Part shown: positions 1 to 6,933 of the stretch, in pieces
How the letters are laid out: each line of letters opens with the position of its first letter
Numbering within the stretch: the first letter of the stretch is position 1
Assembly (NCBI GenBank): GCA_002376725.1
Contig: DFOM01000061.1
Span: 1 to 50,499, forward strand
Direction: 5' to 3'
Length of the DNA stretch: 50,499 nucleotides
Origin: Cloacimonetes bacterium UBA3541
GTDB taxonomy: Bacteria > Cloacimonadota > Cloacimonadia > Cloacimonadales > Cloacimonadaceae
The notes under the pieces: generated by a model
What the model was told of the DNA's origin: nothing
Seen by the model: only the letters and a program-made list of their open reading frames with translations
The model's database searches: none
Position numbers and translations under genes: made by a program

Positions 1-26
1 GAATAGATGAAAGCTGGTACCTCATG

Positions 27-48
27 ATGCAAAGGGGGACCTTTGCAT
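27..48. repeat. 22-nt near-palindrome, copy 1
   Basis: ATGCAAAGG and CCTTTGCAT form 9-bp arms around a GGGA loop. Identical copies occur at 208-229, and as the reverse complement at 50316-50337 and 50447-50468. The copies at 27, 208 and 50316 end a 48-bp module that starts GAATAGATGAAA. Confidence 0.85.
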
Positions 49-64
49 ACCAGACCCTTTGCAT

Positions 65-91
65 ACCCTTACGGTGTGTAGTAGTAAGGGT
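65..91. repeat. hairpin ACCCTTAC/GTAAGGGT
   Basis: Perfect 8-bp arms at 65-72 and 84-91 enclose an 11-nt loop. There is no T-run directly after either arm, so it is not an obvious intrinsic terminator. A second small hairpin, AGCCTC-GTA-GAGGCT, follows at 115-129; an altered inverted relative of that second hairpin lies near 50260-50274. Confidence 0.6.
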
Positions 92-207
92 GTGTAAATG
101 TCCCCATCTGCACAAGCCTCGTAGAGGCTTTCTAAAACGTAATTTTAAGTACAAGAAGTTATACCGCGTTAATAATACCTTGAATAGATGAAAACTGATA
201 CCGCATT

Positions 208-229
208 ATGCAAAGGGGGACCTTTGCAT
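208..229. repeat. 22-nt near-palindrome, copy 2
   Basis: Same sequence as the copy at 27-48. It ends the 48-bp module at 182-229 and leads straight into the 16-bp tandem array, whose units (GGGACCTTTGCATTCC) repeat the right arm of the palindrome. Confidence 0.85.
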
Positions 230-344
230 TCCGGGACCTTTACATACCGGGACCTTTACATACCGGGACCTTTGCATTCCGGGACCTTTGCATTCCGGGA
301 CCTTTACATACCAGAACCTTTTTATACTAGGACCTTTACATACC
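217..344. repeat. 16-bp tandem array, 8 units
   Basis: Eight head-to-tail 16-bp units occupy exactly 128 bases. Two variants alternate, GGGACCTTTGCATTCC and GGGACCTTTACATACC. The last two units are degenerate (starting AGAACC and AGGACC). There are no spacers, so it is not a CRISPR. Three units of the same family occur in inverted orientation at about 50284-50331. Confidence 0.9.
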
Positions 345-660
345 GTTACAGATCTAGATTACTTCAAATATATGGACTTTTTATATATTAACTCAAATCT
401 GTTTTTCCGACTTTTTAATAGAATAAAAAGCATTATAAAATGAACACACTTTTTTAATTATAGGGAACAGAATTGAGCAATTTAAAGAGAGAGAAAGAGA
501 CATATTATGCCATTATTGCTTGTGACAGTGGGAGATGCAAAGTAATAAACGCTTAATTGACTCTCTCTTAGCTCTTTGTTGACGAAAGAGTCAAGAGAGA
601 GTAAGGAAAGAGATGAGTGTTAGGAGAAAATAGGGTAATATTATCCAATTGCTTTAATCC

Positions 661-814
661 CAGTATGAAAAGAGATAATAGTGGGAAAATCAGTCAAAGG
701 AAAGGAAATTAAGTTTTTTGGGGTATGAATTACTTTGCAGTATGATAAGAGATAATAGTGGTAAAATCAGTCAAAGGTGAAGTAATCAAGTTTTTTGGGT
801 TATGAATTACTTCG
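661..814. repeat. 77-bp tandem duplication, 2 copies
   Basis: Copies at 661-737 and 738-814 both begin CAGTATGA and share AGAGATAATAGTGG, AAAATCAGTCAAAGG, AAGTTTTTTGGG and TATGAATTACTT. They differ by scattered substitutions, mostly in a 10-nt stretch in the middle. The first three bases of the unit reappear at 815. No coding frame is maintained. The duplication lies just downstream of the leftmost minus-strand glycosyltransferase gene. Confidence 0.85.
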
Positions 815-835
815 CAGTTGATTTTTATCAGGAAT

Positions 836-864
836 AAATTTAACTAGTTCCTAGTAATAAATTT
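836..864 (-). terminator. AT-rich hairpin at the end of the glycosyltransferase gene
   Basis: AAATTTA-ACTAG / CTAGT-TAAATTT arms enclose a 3-nt loop with a 2-nt bulge. The hairpin overlaps the stop codon of the minus-strand gene ending at 863. There is no clean T-tract, so termination activity is uncertain. Confidence 0.3.
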
Positions 865-1924
865 AATTATATTTATTTAGTAGATTTAATAGTTTTTCTT
901 TTCGTATTTGTAAGTTAAAACGGTTTTTAATACTTTCGGATATCTCTTTTCGGTCAACTTCACTTTGAAGAGCAAGGTCTAATGCTTTTTCCAATCCCTG
1001 GGGATCTCGTTGGTCTATAATATAGCCATATTTATCAATGATAGTAGGGATTCCAGCCACTTTTGAGCCAACTGGAATGCAACCAGCCAGCATAGCTTCC
1101 ATAAGAGAATTGGGCATTCCTTCCGAGATAGAAGGTTGAGCATAGACAGAGCTAATATTTAAAAGGCTAATAAATTCATTTTGAGGTAGATATGGATAGA
1201 TGGTAATATTAGGTAAATGTTCCAAGTGATAGGTTTTATTTAGTTCAGCCAGCCATTTTTTATTAATTCCTACAAAGACGAAACTCAAATCGGGTCTATG
1301 TTTAGCGATTTCAGTTAATAAATCAAAACCTTTGTTATAGAAGTCCTGTAACCGGGGAGTAGAACCAGCCGTAACAATCTGTCGTAATCTCTGTTCAGAG
1401 ATAATTAAGGGAGTAGAAATAGTTACTGCATTGAAAATAACGGTAGCTGGTGTTTTTAATCCAGGGATTAAATTATAGATGCCATCTTTATGTCCTTCAG
1501 GTTTGTAATAGGTGTTATTAGAAGAAAGAAGAGCAGAATGATTAGCAATAATATGAGTGCAGTTTTTTAAAGCGATTTTTGCACACAAACTACGAACTGT
1601 TGAACAATATACTCCCATCCTTAGTTCTTGATATTTAACCGCATCATAACCACCAATAAAAATGAAACTGGGGATTTTTTTCCATTTAGAAAGTAGGACA
1701 ATAGGAGCAGAATGATAATCGGCAAACCAGATGAGCACTTTTTGATAACGATGATCAAAAATGAGTGTAAGAATAGCTTTTAAAATCCCTTTGAAATATC
1801 TTGTTTTGGAGATATCCTGGTCCAGATAGAGAGTTGTAACTTCATAAGCACTTTGAAGAATTTCTTCATCTACTTTCATAAAGGAAGAATGCGTAGGAAG
1901 AATCAAAAGAAGCTTATCTTTCAT
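863..1924 (-). CDS. glycosyltransferase, GT4 (GT-B) type
   Basis: A retaining glycosyltransferase of the GT4 type, expected to transfer a nucleotide-activated sugar onto a lipid-linked surface glycan at the cytoplasmic face of the inner membrane. The C-terminal half carries the EX7E donor-binding signature (E268 and E276, in SEGMPNSLMEAMLAG), followed by the usual VAGIP loop. The N-terminal acceptor domain (about 1-170) is divergent. At 353 aa it is slightly short for the family. It is the last gene of a four-gene minus-strand cluster (flippase, methyltransferase, two glycosyltransferases), and its ATG overlaps the preceding stop in a TAATG junction, implying translational coupling. Donor and acceptor cannot be told from the sequence. 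Confidence 0.85.
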   Translation of the reverse strand: MKDKLLLILPTHSSFMKVDEEILQSAYEVTTLYLDQDISKTRYFKGILKAILTLIFDHRYQKVLIWFADYHSAPIVLLSKWKKIPSFIFIGGYDAVKYQELRMGVYCSTVRSLCAKIALKNCTHIIANHSALLSSNNTYYKPEGHKDGIYNLIPGLKTPATVIFNAVTISTPLIISEQRLRQIVTAGSTPRLQDFYNKGFDLLTEIAKHRPDLSFVFVGINKKWLAELNKTYHLEHLPNITIYPYLPQNEFISLLNISSVYAQPSISEGMPNSLMEAMLAGCIPVGSKVAGIPTIIDKYGYIIDQRDPQGLEKALDLALQSEVDRKEISESIKNRFNLQIRKEKLLNLLNKYN

Positions 1925-3258
1925 TATGATTGTCCATTTAGAGATTGATGGGAGGTATAAAACTTATTAGTATTAACATTAGTTAAGGTCTGTTCAAAGA
2001 CCTCTGCCAATTTTTTGGTTAATCTCCGTCGTTCAAAGCTATGAATATAATCCCAATTTGGCTGAACAGTAAGTTTTCCTTCTTGCCAGTTCTTATATAA
2101 ATTAACCAATGAGCTGGCAATTTCATCAGGATTTTCGTTATCTGCAATAAATGCCAGTCCACTTGATTTAAGAATATCTGCGGCAATACCCTGAGGATTG
2201 ATCACTGCCCAAATAGGTTTTCCACTTCTCATATACTCAAATATTTTTCCGGTAGATATAGCATCACTTTTAGGTCCTGAACCTATAAATAACCAGAGGA
2301 CATCAGCTTGACTCATAACCTGGGGAACTTGAGAATGAGGTAAATAAGGATGAAGATTCACCATCTTTTCCAGGATTTTATTGTTTTCAAAGCCATTAAA
2401 CACGAAAGAGCGATAATTTGGTCCATAGAGATGGATGCTTATTTTATCAGGATTTATTTTTCCCTTTCCAACTAAATCTATTAAAACCTGCCAGACAATT
2501 CCGGGTTGACGACGTCCGTATAAACTTCCAATATAAACTAACTGAAGCTTATCTTTTTCAGTTTCACGAGGAGGAAAAACTTTCTGAAAATCCTTTTCAT
2601 CATAACCATTAGTAATAACCACAAAATGCTCTGCACTGAGATCAGGATGAAGAGAGAGAAAATTGTTTTTTATTGCTTCATTTGCCACGATAATTTTGTC
2701 AGCTTTAGAAAGGACCTGGTGCTCCAGATTGACTTCATATTTTCTAAATGATTCTGGAGGTGGATTATCCAGACGACTCTGTCCCATACTCCAATCATCT
2801 CTAAAATCTACGATGACCGGCAGAGGATATTTTTTCTTCAACCATAAAACATTTAACATAAGAGAAAATGGAGGTCCAGAAATGAAAATGAGGTCTATTT
2901 TATGCTTTTTTATTAGTTGCGAAATTTTATAACGCAAAAAAGGAAGAGCGAGGATATCAGCATCAGGTTTAAAGATATGATAATTTAGCCAATTTACCAC
3001 TTGAGGTAAATTCAAGCCCCAGAAAATTTTGAATAACCAGTGTGCATCCAGAGTGAAGAAATGATGTATCTTTTGCTCTGGTGACACTTCTTTTAAAAGA
3101 CTGTAATCCTTTGGTTGCTTAATCAGTTTAGGATGAGGAGTTATAACTATGCTATTCCAACCAAACTCAGGTAGATAACGAGTGAATTTTACGCCTCTAT
3201 GCACTCCAGAGCCACCTATGGGAGGATAATAAAAGACGATATAGAGAACGGTTTTCAT
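1924..3258 (-). CDS. glycosyltransferase, GT4 family (WbuB-like)
   Basis: A second glycosyltransferase of GT-B fold. The N-terminus (VFYYPPIGGSGVHRG) has the nucleotide-sugar transferase glycine-rich loop typical of WbuB/WcaI-like GT4 enzymes. Further on are VIVDFRDDW (about 150) and, near 340, a C-terminal motif with TGKIFEYMRSGKPI, the family's donor-site region with the conserved glutamate. At 444 aa the length is normal for this group. It overlaps its neighbour downstream by one base, and the methyltransferase upstream ends at its start codon (shared base 3258), so all three are probably cotranscribed. It likely adds a sugar to the same surface glycan; the specific sugar is unknown. Confidence 0.85.
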   Translation of the reverse strand: MKTVLYIVFYYPPIGGSGVHRGVKFTRYLPEFGWNSIVITPHPKLIKQPKDYSLLKEVSPEQKIHHFFTLDAHWLFKIFWGLNLPQVVNWLNYHIFKPDADILALPFLRYKISQLIKKHKIDLIFISGPPFSLMLNVLWLKKKYPLPVIVDFRDDWSMGQSRLDNPPPESFRKYEVNLEHQVLSKADKIIVANEAIKNNFLSLHPDLSAEHFVVITNGYDEKDFQKVFPPRETEKDKLQLVYIGSLYGRRQPGIVWQVLIDLVGKGKINPDKISIHLYGPNYRSFVFNGFENNKILEKMVNLHPYLPHSQVPQVMSQADVLWLFIGSGPKSDAISTGKIFEYMRSGKPIWAVINPQGIAADILKSSGLAFIADNENPDEIASSLVNLYKNWQEGKLTVQPNWDYIHSFERRRLTKKLAEVFEQTLTNVNTNKFYTSHQSLNGQS

Positions 3259-4004
3259 TATATTTTATCTTTTTTCTGGTATAGAGTGTAAAGCCAATAA
3301 GGATGAGAATGAGATATTATAAGATTAAGTCCATTAATAAGTTTGGTCAAAAGATTGCTTTTATGAAGATATTCAGAACTGCCACATTGCGGACATTTCT
3401 GCCTTTTAGGAGGCAGAAACCACTGTCCCTGTTTATGCAATATAGATAACAGAAAAGGATGGATGGTGCGTTCTGGCGGTCCAAAAATGTGATGTTCTAA
3501 AAGGATAAAATCAGGGGTTAGAAGTTCATCCAGTTTTGCCAGGTCAAAAGATTGGAGATGACTGTAAACATTTTCGGTGAAACCACATACAGCACAGCGA
3601 TAGAACTTTTTTTCCAGTTGTTCCTTAAAAGGAACACCAATAATTAAATACTTCTTGCTCACTCTCTTTATTTCTGATATACCTTTTTTTAAAGTGGGGT
3701 CATCTAAATGTTCCAGAACTTCATTACAACAAACCAGGTCAAAAGAGCTATCCGGAAAAGGAATAGCATCAATGGAAGCACAGATTTTTGGACATTGCAC
3801 ATATTGCAGAGCTACAGGTGATGGATCAAGGGCAGTAACTTTATAATCTCTGGCTAATTCATTCGTTATGAGACCATTACCACATCCTGCATCCAAAATG
3901 GTTTGTACTTTTGAAGGAATCATTTTTTTAATATAGGATAAACGCTCTGAAGAACGACCATCTCTATCATAATTTTCCCAGGTATGTTCAGAAAAATAAT
4001 CCAT
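3258..4004 (-). CDS. class I SAM-dependent methyltransferase with CxxC pairs
   Basis: A Rossmann-fold methyltransferase (Methyltransf_11 type). Motif I is ILDAGCGNG (about 37-45), the acidic loop is ALDPSP, and the post-motif is FDLVCCNEVLEHL. The C-terminal half has two CxxC pairs (CAVCG and CPQCG) that could bind a zinc ion, a pattern seen in some sugar or sugar-nucleotide methyltransferases. It sits between a polysaccharide flippase and two glycosyltransferases with one-base junctions on both sides, so methylation of a glycan residue or cap is the most economical role. The substrate is an inference from position only; no motif identifies it. Confidence 0.8.
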   Translation of the reverse strand: MDYFSEHTWENYDRDGRSSERLSYIKKMIPSKVQTILDAGCGNGLITNELARDYKVTALDPSPVALQYVQCPKICASIDAIPFPDSSFDLVCCNEVLEHLDDPTLKKGISEIKRVSKKYLIIGVPFKEQLEKKFYRCAVCGFTENVYSHLQSFDLAKLDELLTPDFILLEHHIFGPPERTIHPFLLSILHKQGQWFLPPKRQKCPQCGSSEYLHKSNLLTKLINGLNLIISHSHPYWLYTLYQKKDKI

Positions 4005-5471
4005 TTATCTATTTCCTGAAAGCCTCATTTTTGCTTGATTTAAGAGCTGTTTTATATATTGAATATCATAGGGAAGGATAGCATTTAAGGCTTTGCCAGA
4101 AAAATAATAGGAAATTATAAAAATAAGTAAAGCTATGATTTGTAGAACCCAGCTCCTACCAAATATCCAGAGAACAGAAAGACTAATTATAGCTGAAATT
4201 ACAACCGATAATGCAGTTCTTCCTATTGCTGGTAGGGGAAAGAGTTCCTTTAAATTTAGTTTTAATTTGTTTTTTATCCAGTAAAGGTATATCGTTACAG
4301 AGAGCCAGCTAGCAATTATGGTGGCAATAGCAGCTCCAATCATACCTATAAGTTTGACTAACAATATATTTAGGACTAGATTCAAACTTAAGGTAATAAT
4401 AGAATTTGTCATAATGTATTTAGTTTGCTTCATAACCATAAAGATGATACCATAAGTAGCAATCCGAAGAGGTAAATTTATTAGATACACCTGAAAGATA
4501 GGAACAGAAGCTTTATAAGTGCTGGAATAAAGCAAAGTGATCAATGGTTCAGCAAAAATAAGACCTAAGGCACAAAGAGGGAAAATAATGAGAGCATTCT
4601 TTCTCACAGAAGCTTTATAAATAGTATAAATTTGATCTGGATTACTGCTAATATGGGGAAGTAATATGGCATTTACAGAATTATTAAGGATTGAAATGAG
4701 AGGAAGTTCCACTGCTCCAATAGAAAAGATAGCATATTCTGCAGGAGTGAAAAACCCTGATACGACCAATTTATCAAGTTGTACGGAAAGTATTCCTATT
4801 ATAGAAGCCAGACCAAGCGGTAAAGAATACTGAAATATCTCTTTATAATAATCTGGGTCAAAGGTCACCTTAGTGAAATATCTTCTCAGATTATATTGAG
4901 CATAACCCCATTGCAACAAAGCAGAAAACATAACTCCAATTACAATATAATGCAGATTTCTGGTTATTAAAGCAGTTCCTAAGATGAAAACAAAATCAGT
5001 AGCAACACTGATTAAAGTAAAAGTAGCGGTCTTTTTGGGTTGCTTTAATCCCAGCATAATTTGGGAATAGATTTGAGTGATGAACATAAATAAGGGATAG
5101 ACAGCAAAGATAACAAGAAGGGTATTTAGTTGTGGATTATGAAATATATTAGCTATAAATCCTCTGAGCAAAAATATTGCCAGAGCAAAAATAAAAGCCA
5201 GCAGAGTGATAAGATTGACGGTGTGAGTTATAAACTCTTTTTTGCTATCTAGATGTTTCAGTTTCGGAAGAAAATAGAGAACGCTTTGCGGGATACCTAA
5301 AAGTAAAAAAGTTGAGAAGGTTGAATAAATAAGGAAAAGCTGACGATAAGAACCTAGCTCAACGGGAAGAAGTATTCGGGCTAGAACTATTCCAATAATA
5401 GCTTTGAAGCCAAAACGAATAAATTCTGCGGTGGTAAGAATTCCTGCCTGTTTACTACGGTCTTCGGTCAT
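4005..5471 (-). CDS. polysaccharide flippase (MOP superfamily, Wzx-like)
   Basis: A polytopic membrane protein of 488 aa with about 12-14 hydrophobic segments spread over its whole length and basic loops between them. This is the size and profile of Wzx/RfbX-type exporters, which flip lipid-linked oligosaccharide across the inner membrane. The start, ITTAEFIRFGFKAIIG with an arginine in the first helix, matches the family. It is the first gene of the cluster. An AAAAAGGG ribosome-binding site precedes the ATG, and a TATAAT-like hexamer (5489-5494 on the minus strand) lies in the 50-bp gap after xseA, so the cluster may have its own promoter. Specific Wzx function rests on the neighbouring glycosyltransferases. 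Confidence 0.85.
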   Translation of the reverse strand: MTEDRSKQAGILTTAEFIRFGFKAIIGIVLARILLPVELGSYRQLFLIYSTFSTFLLLGIPQSVLYFLPKLKHLDSKKEFITHTVNLITLLAFIFALAIFLLRGFIANIFHNPQLNTLLVIFAVYPLFMFITQIYSQIMLGLKQPKKTATFTLISVATDFVFILGTALITRNLHYIVIGVMFSALLQWGYAQYNLRRYFTKVTFDPDYYKEIFQYSLPLGLASIIGILSVQLDKLVVSGFFTPAEYAIFSIGAVELPLISILNNSVNAILLPHISSNPDQIYTIYKASVRKNALIIFPLCALGLIFAEPLITLLYSSTYKASVPIFQVYLINLPLRIATYGIIFMVMKQTKYIMTNSIITLSLNLVLNILLVKLIGMIGAAIATIIASWLSVTIYLYWIKNKLKLNLKELFPLPAIGRTALSVVISAIISLSVLWIFGRSWVLQIIALLIFIISYYFSGKALNAILPYDIQYIKQLLNQAKMRLSGNR

Positions 5472-5488
5472 AAAACCCTTTTTTCTCT

Positions 5489-5494
5489 ATTATA
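5489..5494 (-). promoter_or_regulatory. possible -10 element for the surface-glycan cluster
   Basis: TATAAT on the minus strand, 17 bases upstream of the flippase ATG. No good -35 lies 16-18 bases further upstream, so this is weak. If used, the leader would be about 10 nt. Confidence 0.25.
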
Positions 5495-5521
5495 TTGGTG
5501 TTCAGTCAGTTTCATATCATA

Positions 5522-6886
5522 CTATTGAGAAAGAGGGGAATTTTTATCGGAGTCAGGAAATATATCTTTAACTGTAACATCTGCTGCACCATCTTTCATT
5601 CTTAATAACAGTTCTTCTTGCAGAGTTAGCTCTTTTACTGAAGTAATGATATGTTCGCCCTTTTGTACCAGGGCATAACCCTTTTTTAGCATAAGTGTAG
5701 GAGATACGCTTTCCAGTTGAATCTGAAGCATTGAGATTCTATTTTCCGTTTCTTTAGCTTTTTTATTCATCTCCGTGGGAAGAGTTAGAATTAATTCATC
5801 CAGGTTTTGCTGATACTGATGCAATTTACTTTGCAATAGATATTGCATAGTGTGAAAAGCTTCTACTTGCTTATTGCTATAACGATGAAGCTGTTGTTGC
5901 ATATTAGAAGCTAAATTAAGAAATTCAATAGAAGCCTGGTCTATGCGTTTTTTATAGTTTTGCCAGATATTTCTGGGATGCAAAGCAGTTAAATTCAATT
6001 GCAATTCATTAATCTGATTGTTTATAAGGTATATTTTGTTCTTGCAGCTATTAGTCATTTTTTCTTCTAAGGCTTTGAGAAGGTTGATAATATCAGCACG
6101 ATTAGGGACTGCTAATTCTGCAGCAGCAGAAGGAGTTGGAGCTCTCAAATCGGCTACAAAATCCGCTATGGTAAAATCTATTTCATGTCCTACAGCTGAT
6201 ATAACTGGAATTTTGGAATCGTAGATAGTTCGGGCTAATTGTTCATCATTAAAGCAAAAAAGATCTTCCTGAGAACCACCTCCTCGGGTAAGAATTATCA
6301 CATCCACATTATCTATCTCATTAAAATACCTTATTCCTTGAATCAAAGAAGGAGGAGCATCCTCACCTTGAACTAAAGCAGGGAAAACAATAACTTCAAC
6401 CGGATAACGACGTCTAAGTATATTTAATATATCCTGTAAAGCAGCTCCAGCAGGAGAAGTGACAATTCCAATTCGACGAGGATATTTTGGTAAGGGCTTT
6501 TTATGCGATTCTTCAAACAGACCCTCTGCCTGTAACTTCTTCTTTAAAAGCTCAAATTGTCTGGCTAGATTTCCCTTTCCTGCCATTTGCATAGAGTAAA
6601 CATTAAGATGATAGGTGCTACCTTTTTCATAAATGGTGAGCTTGCCAAAGCATATAACTTCCATTCCCTCTTCCGGCTCAAAATCAAGATAGATATTAGA
6701 GTTTCGGAAGAAAGTGCAACGCAAGGTGGCATTTGCATCTTTTAAACTGAAATATATATGGCCAGAAGGATGACGAGTGTAATTACTAATTTCACCACGC
6801 ACATAAAGCGGTTCTATCTGTGCTTCAATAACCTGCTTCAAATGGGCAGTCACTTCCGAGACACTAAATATGATTAATTCTTCCAT
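5522..6886 (-). CDS. xseA: exodeoxyribonuclease VII large subunit
   Basis: Large, catalytic subunit of exonuclease VII, which degrades single-stranded DNA from both ends in repair. An N-terminal OB-fold domain (about 5-100, with VRGEISNYTRHPSGHIYFSLKD) is followed by the Exonuc_VII_L catalytic domain, which has the glycine-rich TRGGGSQEDLFCFND motif and VGHEIDFTIAD with LRAPTPSAAAE. A long, charged, probably coiled-coil region (about 285-400) and a C-terminal segment with LKKGYALVQKG complete the family layout. At 454 aa it is full length. No small-subunit gene (xseB) is seen next to it; either it is elsewhere or the small subunit is encoded apart. Confidence 0.95.
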   Translation of the reverse strand: MEELIIFSVSEVTAHLKQVIEAQIEPLYVRGEISNYTRHPSGHIYFSLKDANATLRCTFFRNSNIYLDFEPEEGMEVICFGKLTIYEKGSTYHLNVYSMQMAGKGNLARQFELLKKKLQAEGLFEESHKKPLPKYPRRIGIVTSPAGAALQDILNILRRRYPVEVIVFPALVQGEDAPPSLIQGIRYFNEIDNVDVIILTRGGGSQEDLFCFNDEQLARTIYDSKIPVISAVGHEIDFTIADFVADLRAPTPSAAAELAVPNRADIINLLKALEEKMTNSCKNKIYLINNQINELQLNLTALHPRNIWQNYKKRIDQASIEFLNLASNMQQQLHRYSNKQVEAFHTMQYLLQSKLHQYQQNLDELILTLPTEMNKKAKETENRISMLQIQLESVSPTLMLKKGYALVQKGEHIITSVKELTLQEELLLRMKDGAADVTVKDIFPDSDKNSPLSQ

Positions 6887-6933
6887 AAATAGCCATCAAT
6901 TAAGCTTTAAAGTATTTGTCAATTCCTGTGGTT

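Larger units (their letters stand above)
1..862. repeat. gene-free composite repeat region, left end
   Basis: No credible gene is seen here. In order it holds: two direct copies of a 48-bp module (1-48 and 182-229) that each end in a 22-nt near-palindrome; two small hairpins (65-91 and 115-129); a 16-bp tandem array (217-344); a short ATTATAGGG-containing block near 459; a CT-rich/GA-rich inverted repeat (about 556-602); and a 77-bp tandem duplication (661-814). Inverted relatives of most of these blocks lie at 49.89-50.5 kb. The one open frame across the 16-bp array is a by-product of the repeats. Confidence 0.8.

Noticed and set aside
217..344. CRISPR array
   Set aside because: The units are contiguous, 16 bp, with no spacers and no cas genes nearby; the same holds for the 11-bp array at 34050-34137.
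188..391. A plus-strand frame of 67 residues across the left repeat array
   Set aside because: It is a translation of the 16-bp tandem units (the peptide repeats with the array) and has no ribosome-binding site.
5472..5521. xseB small subunit next to xseA
   Set aside because: The 50-bp gap downstream and the 47-bp gap upstream are too short for the gene.
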